DNA from: CAYZJV01 sp964482325
GTDB lineage: Bacteria > Spirochaetota > Spirochaetia > Sphaerochaetales > Sphaerochaetaceae
DNA: 64,000 bases
Assembly: GCA_964482325.1 (NCBI GenBank)
Contig: CAYZXD010000003.1
Coordinates: forward strand, 1 to 64,000
Direction: 5' to 3'
Part shown: in pieces, positions 61,826 through 64,000 of the stretch
How the letters are laid out: each line of letters begins with the position of its first letter
How positions within the stretch are numbered: position 1 is the stretch's first letter
The notes under the pieces: model-generated
What the model was told of the DNA's origin: nothing
What the model saw: only the letters and a program-made list of their open reading frames with translations
The model's database searches: none
Translations under genes and position numbers: made by a program

Positions 61826-62716
61826 CTACCGTTCAGAGAGGCTTTGGGCATTGAGGTTATGCAGAGCTGATTCAATAAAACTACGTGCCCGCTCAATTTG
61901 GATCGGGGGATTATCTTGTGAACCTGCCGAAAGGATTTCCTCCATCACACTGCGAATTACCCGGTTAATCTGTTGAGAGGTAAGTGGTAGGAGAGTTCCC
62001 TGCATCATCATGTCGATTTCCTGTGGAATGAGAATGAGCGATGCGGGAAATACCATGCATAATTTAAATTTGCTGATCACTGACTGATTGTAGGAACAGG
62101 CAAACGAGAGTATTACGGTTTCCCGGGGATTCTGCATGGGGTTTCCTGCTATCATACAGGTTGAGAAGTTCTCCCGTTCCAAACCAAGACGGATGCGGGT
62201 GATCAATTCATTCTTCTTCAGCTGAAGAGTTCCTGAACGATCGTAAAGCCGCTGAATTTCGACCCATCGAGTTTCAGTTTTCGGTCCCTGACATGATTTT
62301 ACCTCAGCTTCTGCTTCAAGAGCTGCTAGTGTTCCCGATAGGGGCAATCTGACTCCCTGGGTACAGATTGCACCGCCCAGCGTTCCCTGTTTACGAATAA
62401 TCATAGCCGCAGATTGTTCAATTGTTTGGTACATCAGAGCGGGAAGGACTTGTTTCCCGACCTGTAAAAGTTGTTCGAAAGTTACCATGGAGCCAATTTC
62501 CACATACCGGTCAGTTCTGTTGATCCGCTGCAGATCAGCTACCTCACTGAGACTGATGATGTTGTTGCTCTCCCGGGCTGGATAATAATCGGGACGACTC
62601 ATAATAAAAGTCCCTCCAGCCCAGAGGGTAGCATTGGGGAACCGTGTGATGACGGAAACCAGATCGCTCATGGTTTTCGGAATATGGACAGCTGGAGATC
62701 TAATACCTTCGTACAC
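61826..62716 (-). CDS. Xanthine dehydrogenase-like FAD-binding subunit
   Basis: 296 aa. Resembles the FAD subunit of molybdenum hydroxylases: nucleotide-binding LWAGGTFIMS, then RKQGTLGGAIC where most relatives have RNxGTxGG, and a C-terminal CO-dehydrogenase-flavoprotein-like part. I start at GTG 62714-62716 because AAGGAG lies 5 bp upstream; this also cuts the overlap with the iron-sulfur gene to 17 bp. An ATG at 62765 is in frame but would add 17 atypical residues. Third gene of the operon. Confidence 0.78.
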   Translation of the reverse strand: MYEGIRSPAVHIPKTMSDLVSVITRFPNATLWAGGTFIMSRPDYYPARESNNIISLSEVADLQRINRTDRYVEIGSMVTFEQLLQVGKQVLPALMYQTIEQSAAMIIRKQGTLGGAICTQGVRLPLSGTLAALEAEAEVKSCQGPKTETRWVEIQRLYDRSGTLQLKKNELITRIRLGLERENFSTCMIAGNPMQNPRETVILSFACSYNQSVISKFKLCMVFPASLILIPQEIDMMMQGTLLPLTSQQINRVIRSVMEEILSAGSQDNPPIQIERARSFIESALHNLNAQSLSER

Positions 62717-63212
62717 GTCTTCTCCTTCGATAGGAAGCAGCGGATCTAAACACCGCGAGTATTTCATGTGAATCGAGGCATGGACACTGATTCAGGCTTA
62801 ATTCCTTGATAATTGTTTGTTCATTCGGCTCTTCGTCACTCTTTGCTCCTTCTTCTGATTTTACAATCATTTGGAGAAGCGACTCGAAAATAAGCGTTTT
62901 TGAAGCGTAGCAATGTGGGCAGGGATGGCTTCCTGTATCCTGATACGCCCGTTCCAGATCATGCCAGAATCTCGTTTTTTTAAACCCTTCGAATGTGAGT
63001 ATTTTTGTGCCTTTCAGTCTAAAAGCGGGTATGAGACAGGAAAGAACTGCTTCATCATTTAATAACACAACACAGTTACCGCAGAATCCATCACGGCACC
63101 GAGACTGCATTAATGGTGTCTCGATTTCATCCATAAGAATGAGATTAAGTGGTTTGTTCGAGTTTACCGTAAGAGAGACCGGCCGGTTGTCAATCGTACA
63201 ATCGATTTTCAT
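62700..63212 (-). CDS. Xanthine dehydrogenase-like [2Fe-2S] subunit
   Basis: 170 aa. First cluster Cys pattern CRDGFCGNC...LSC (plant-ferredoxin type) and second cluster as CPHC near 118-121 and CPC near 150-152. The Gln before the second pair is present (NQCPC). A charged insertion (KSEEGAKSDEEPNEQ) separates the two halves of the second site, unusual for the family. The tail ends in a very basic run (YRRRRRVRRY). ATG at 63210-63212 with GAGGAGGG upstream; stop/start overlap with the large subunit is ATGA. Confidence 0.82.
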   Translation of the reverse strand: MKIDCTIDNRPVSLTVNSNKPLNLILMDEIETPLMQSRCRDGFCGNCVVLLNDEAVLSCLIPAFRLKGTKILTFEGFKKTRFWHDLERAYQDTGSHPCPHCYASKTLIFESLLQMIVKSEEGAKSDEEPNEQTIIKELSLNQCPCLDSHEILAVFRSAASYRRRRRVRRY

Positions 63213-64000
63213 ACATCCCTCCTCATCCATGTGATGATATCTTCTCCCGTAACAGGTAATGAGAGAGTTTCGCAATTGAGAGCCTGTGATAAGGCTCCTG
63301 CACAGGCAGCCATAACCATACCCCGTAGTGCAGATGTTGCCGACGAGGGGACGGTATCGGACCCAAGAGAATTTACGGTGATATCCATCAGGGGAGGGGC
63401 TGCGGGACGGTGAACCGGGATCACATGGCACTCCCACAAACTATGGTGAATTATATGACGAAACTTCACTTCAAGTTTCGATGCATTGGCAACATTGTTG
63501 AATGAGAATCTTCCCCATACCCGACGGGCTTCCACGGAATAAGTAACCGTATTCACCTCTAATTCAACCACCAGACATCCCCAGTTTCTGCTGGTAAATA
63601 ATGAAGTCTCTGAAGAGGCGAGTGCACTCTTTGCTGTAATGGACTGTGTTATGGGAAGGGGTTCCTGAAACCGCTTGCCCTTAATTGCGGCACAGCATTG
63701 CTGAATCATAGTCACTGATCGTTCAACATCAAGGGAAAGCACCTCAGGTCCTGTATCGATCATATACGAAGTGTCGGGTTGGACAAACGAGATGTCTGCC
63801 TGCTCTACCGAGAGCTCCTGGGCTATTAATGATCTCCAGAGCTGCGCAGTCTTTTTGCTGGGGAAGAAGCTGGTATTCACCGATATCGAATTCTTTGCAT
63901 CGAGTGTAACCGCAATCCTGGCCGAACTGTGAAATGGTGAATCACTGGAAAAGCCACTTATACCTGCCCCACAGGCAATACCCACTCCTCTGGTATAATT
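63209..64000 (-). CDS. Xanthine dehydrogenase-like molybdopterin subunit (C-terminal part, cut by window)
   Basis: The reading frame is open through the right edge (NYTRGVGIACGAG at the edge), so only the last 260 or so residues are visible. RGVGIACG matches the molybdopterin-binding subunit family, and the last stretch (MVMAACAGALSQAL...LPVTGEDI) aligns with the C-terminus of xanthine dehydrogenase. The usual GE-P segment with the catalytic Glu is not found where expected (SALRGMVMAA), and the QxxG region is also altered. Either a divergent or a non-catalytic member. First visible gene of the operon. Confidence 0.7.
   Translation of the reverse strand, partial: NYTRGVGIACGAGISGFSSDSPFHSSARIAVTLDAKNSISVNTSFFPSKKTAQLWRSLIAQELSVEQADISFVQPDTSYMIDTGPEVLSLDVERSVTMIQQCCAAIKGKRFQEPLPITQSITAKSALASSETSLFTSRNWGCLVVELEVNTVTYSVEARRVWGRFSFNNVANASKLEVKFRHIIHHSLWECHVIPVHRPAAPPLMDITVNSLGSDTVPSSATSALRGMVMAACAGALSQALNCETLSLPVTGEDIITWMRRDV

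Noticed and set aside
1..64000. tRNA, rRNA, CRISPR array, insertion sequence or prophage
   Set aside because: No direct-repeat array, transposase, integrase or tRNA-like cloverleaf was recognised by eye; a dedicated scan would be more sensitive for tRNAs and small RNAs.

Overview
This 64 kb stretch (roughly half G+C) looks like chromosome of an anaerobic or facultatively anaerobic spirochaete. The clues are pyruvate:ferredoxin oxidoreductase, rubredoxin, B12-dependent ribonucleotide reductase and B12-dependent methionine synthase, a MurA with Asp in place of the fosfomycin-target Cys, a DUF4416 protein, class II photolyase, a large two-receiver/PEP-synthase-like protein and spirochaete-style lipoproteins. 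The genus cannot be fixed from sequence alone. The content is almost entirely core metabolism and information processing: no phage, insertion sequence, CRISPR array, rRNA or tRNA was seen.

Layout: 0-11 kb carries a PfkB sugar/nucleoside kinase and murA (divergent), a 338 bp convergent gap with DnaA boxes, a sigma54-type AAA+ regulator without a DNA-binding domain, rsmE-ctp, and lgt-pepP-gpmI. 10.8-17 kb carries two membrane proteins, a very large GH13 protein and pth. 17-22 kb is a one-carbon/methionine block (YqfO-like domain, metH, metF) and nth. 22.6-27 kb holds a DAHP synthase-prephenate dehydratase fusion, DUF4416, a putative lipoprotein and L-serine dehydratase. 27-31 kb is leuS and a CNNM/CorC protein. 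31-38 kb has photolyase-hydrolase, then parE-parC-rluA. 38-50 kb has the receiver/PPDK-like protein, gdhA, nrdJ, an MFS transporter and nifJ. 50-55.5 kb has a nitroreductase, a second MFS transporter, rubredoxin, a WYL regulator, slyX, acyl-ACP thioesterase and rsmD. 55.5-61.8 kb is a dnaE-yggT-recG operon, and the right edge holds a three-gene xanthine-dehydrogenase-like operon cut by the window end.

The most striking structure is not a gene. At 13 genes a sigma70-type promoter (-35, 17 or 18 bp spacer, -10) ends only 5-9 bp before the ATG and no convincing Shine-Dalgarno sequence is present. These mRNAs would be leaderless or nearly so. They are pfkB, murA, ctp, lgt, the DAACS transporter, pth, the aroF-pheA fusion, sdaA, leuS, parE, one MFS gene, slyX and rsmD. 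Nearly all genes inside operons, and some first genes (gdhA, nifJ, nrdJ, dnaE), have ordinary Shine-Dalgarno sites. This predicts two initiation modes in one genome and it also fixes several start codons. Other points of note are the DnaA-box gap, a tandem NrdR-box pair before nrdJ, a 12-bp-arm inverted repeat over the aroF-pheA promoter, TGTTGCA-type repeats around the WYL regulator, and a xanthine-dehydrogenase-like large subunit that seems to lack the catalytic Glu.
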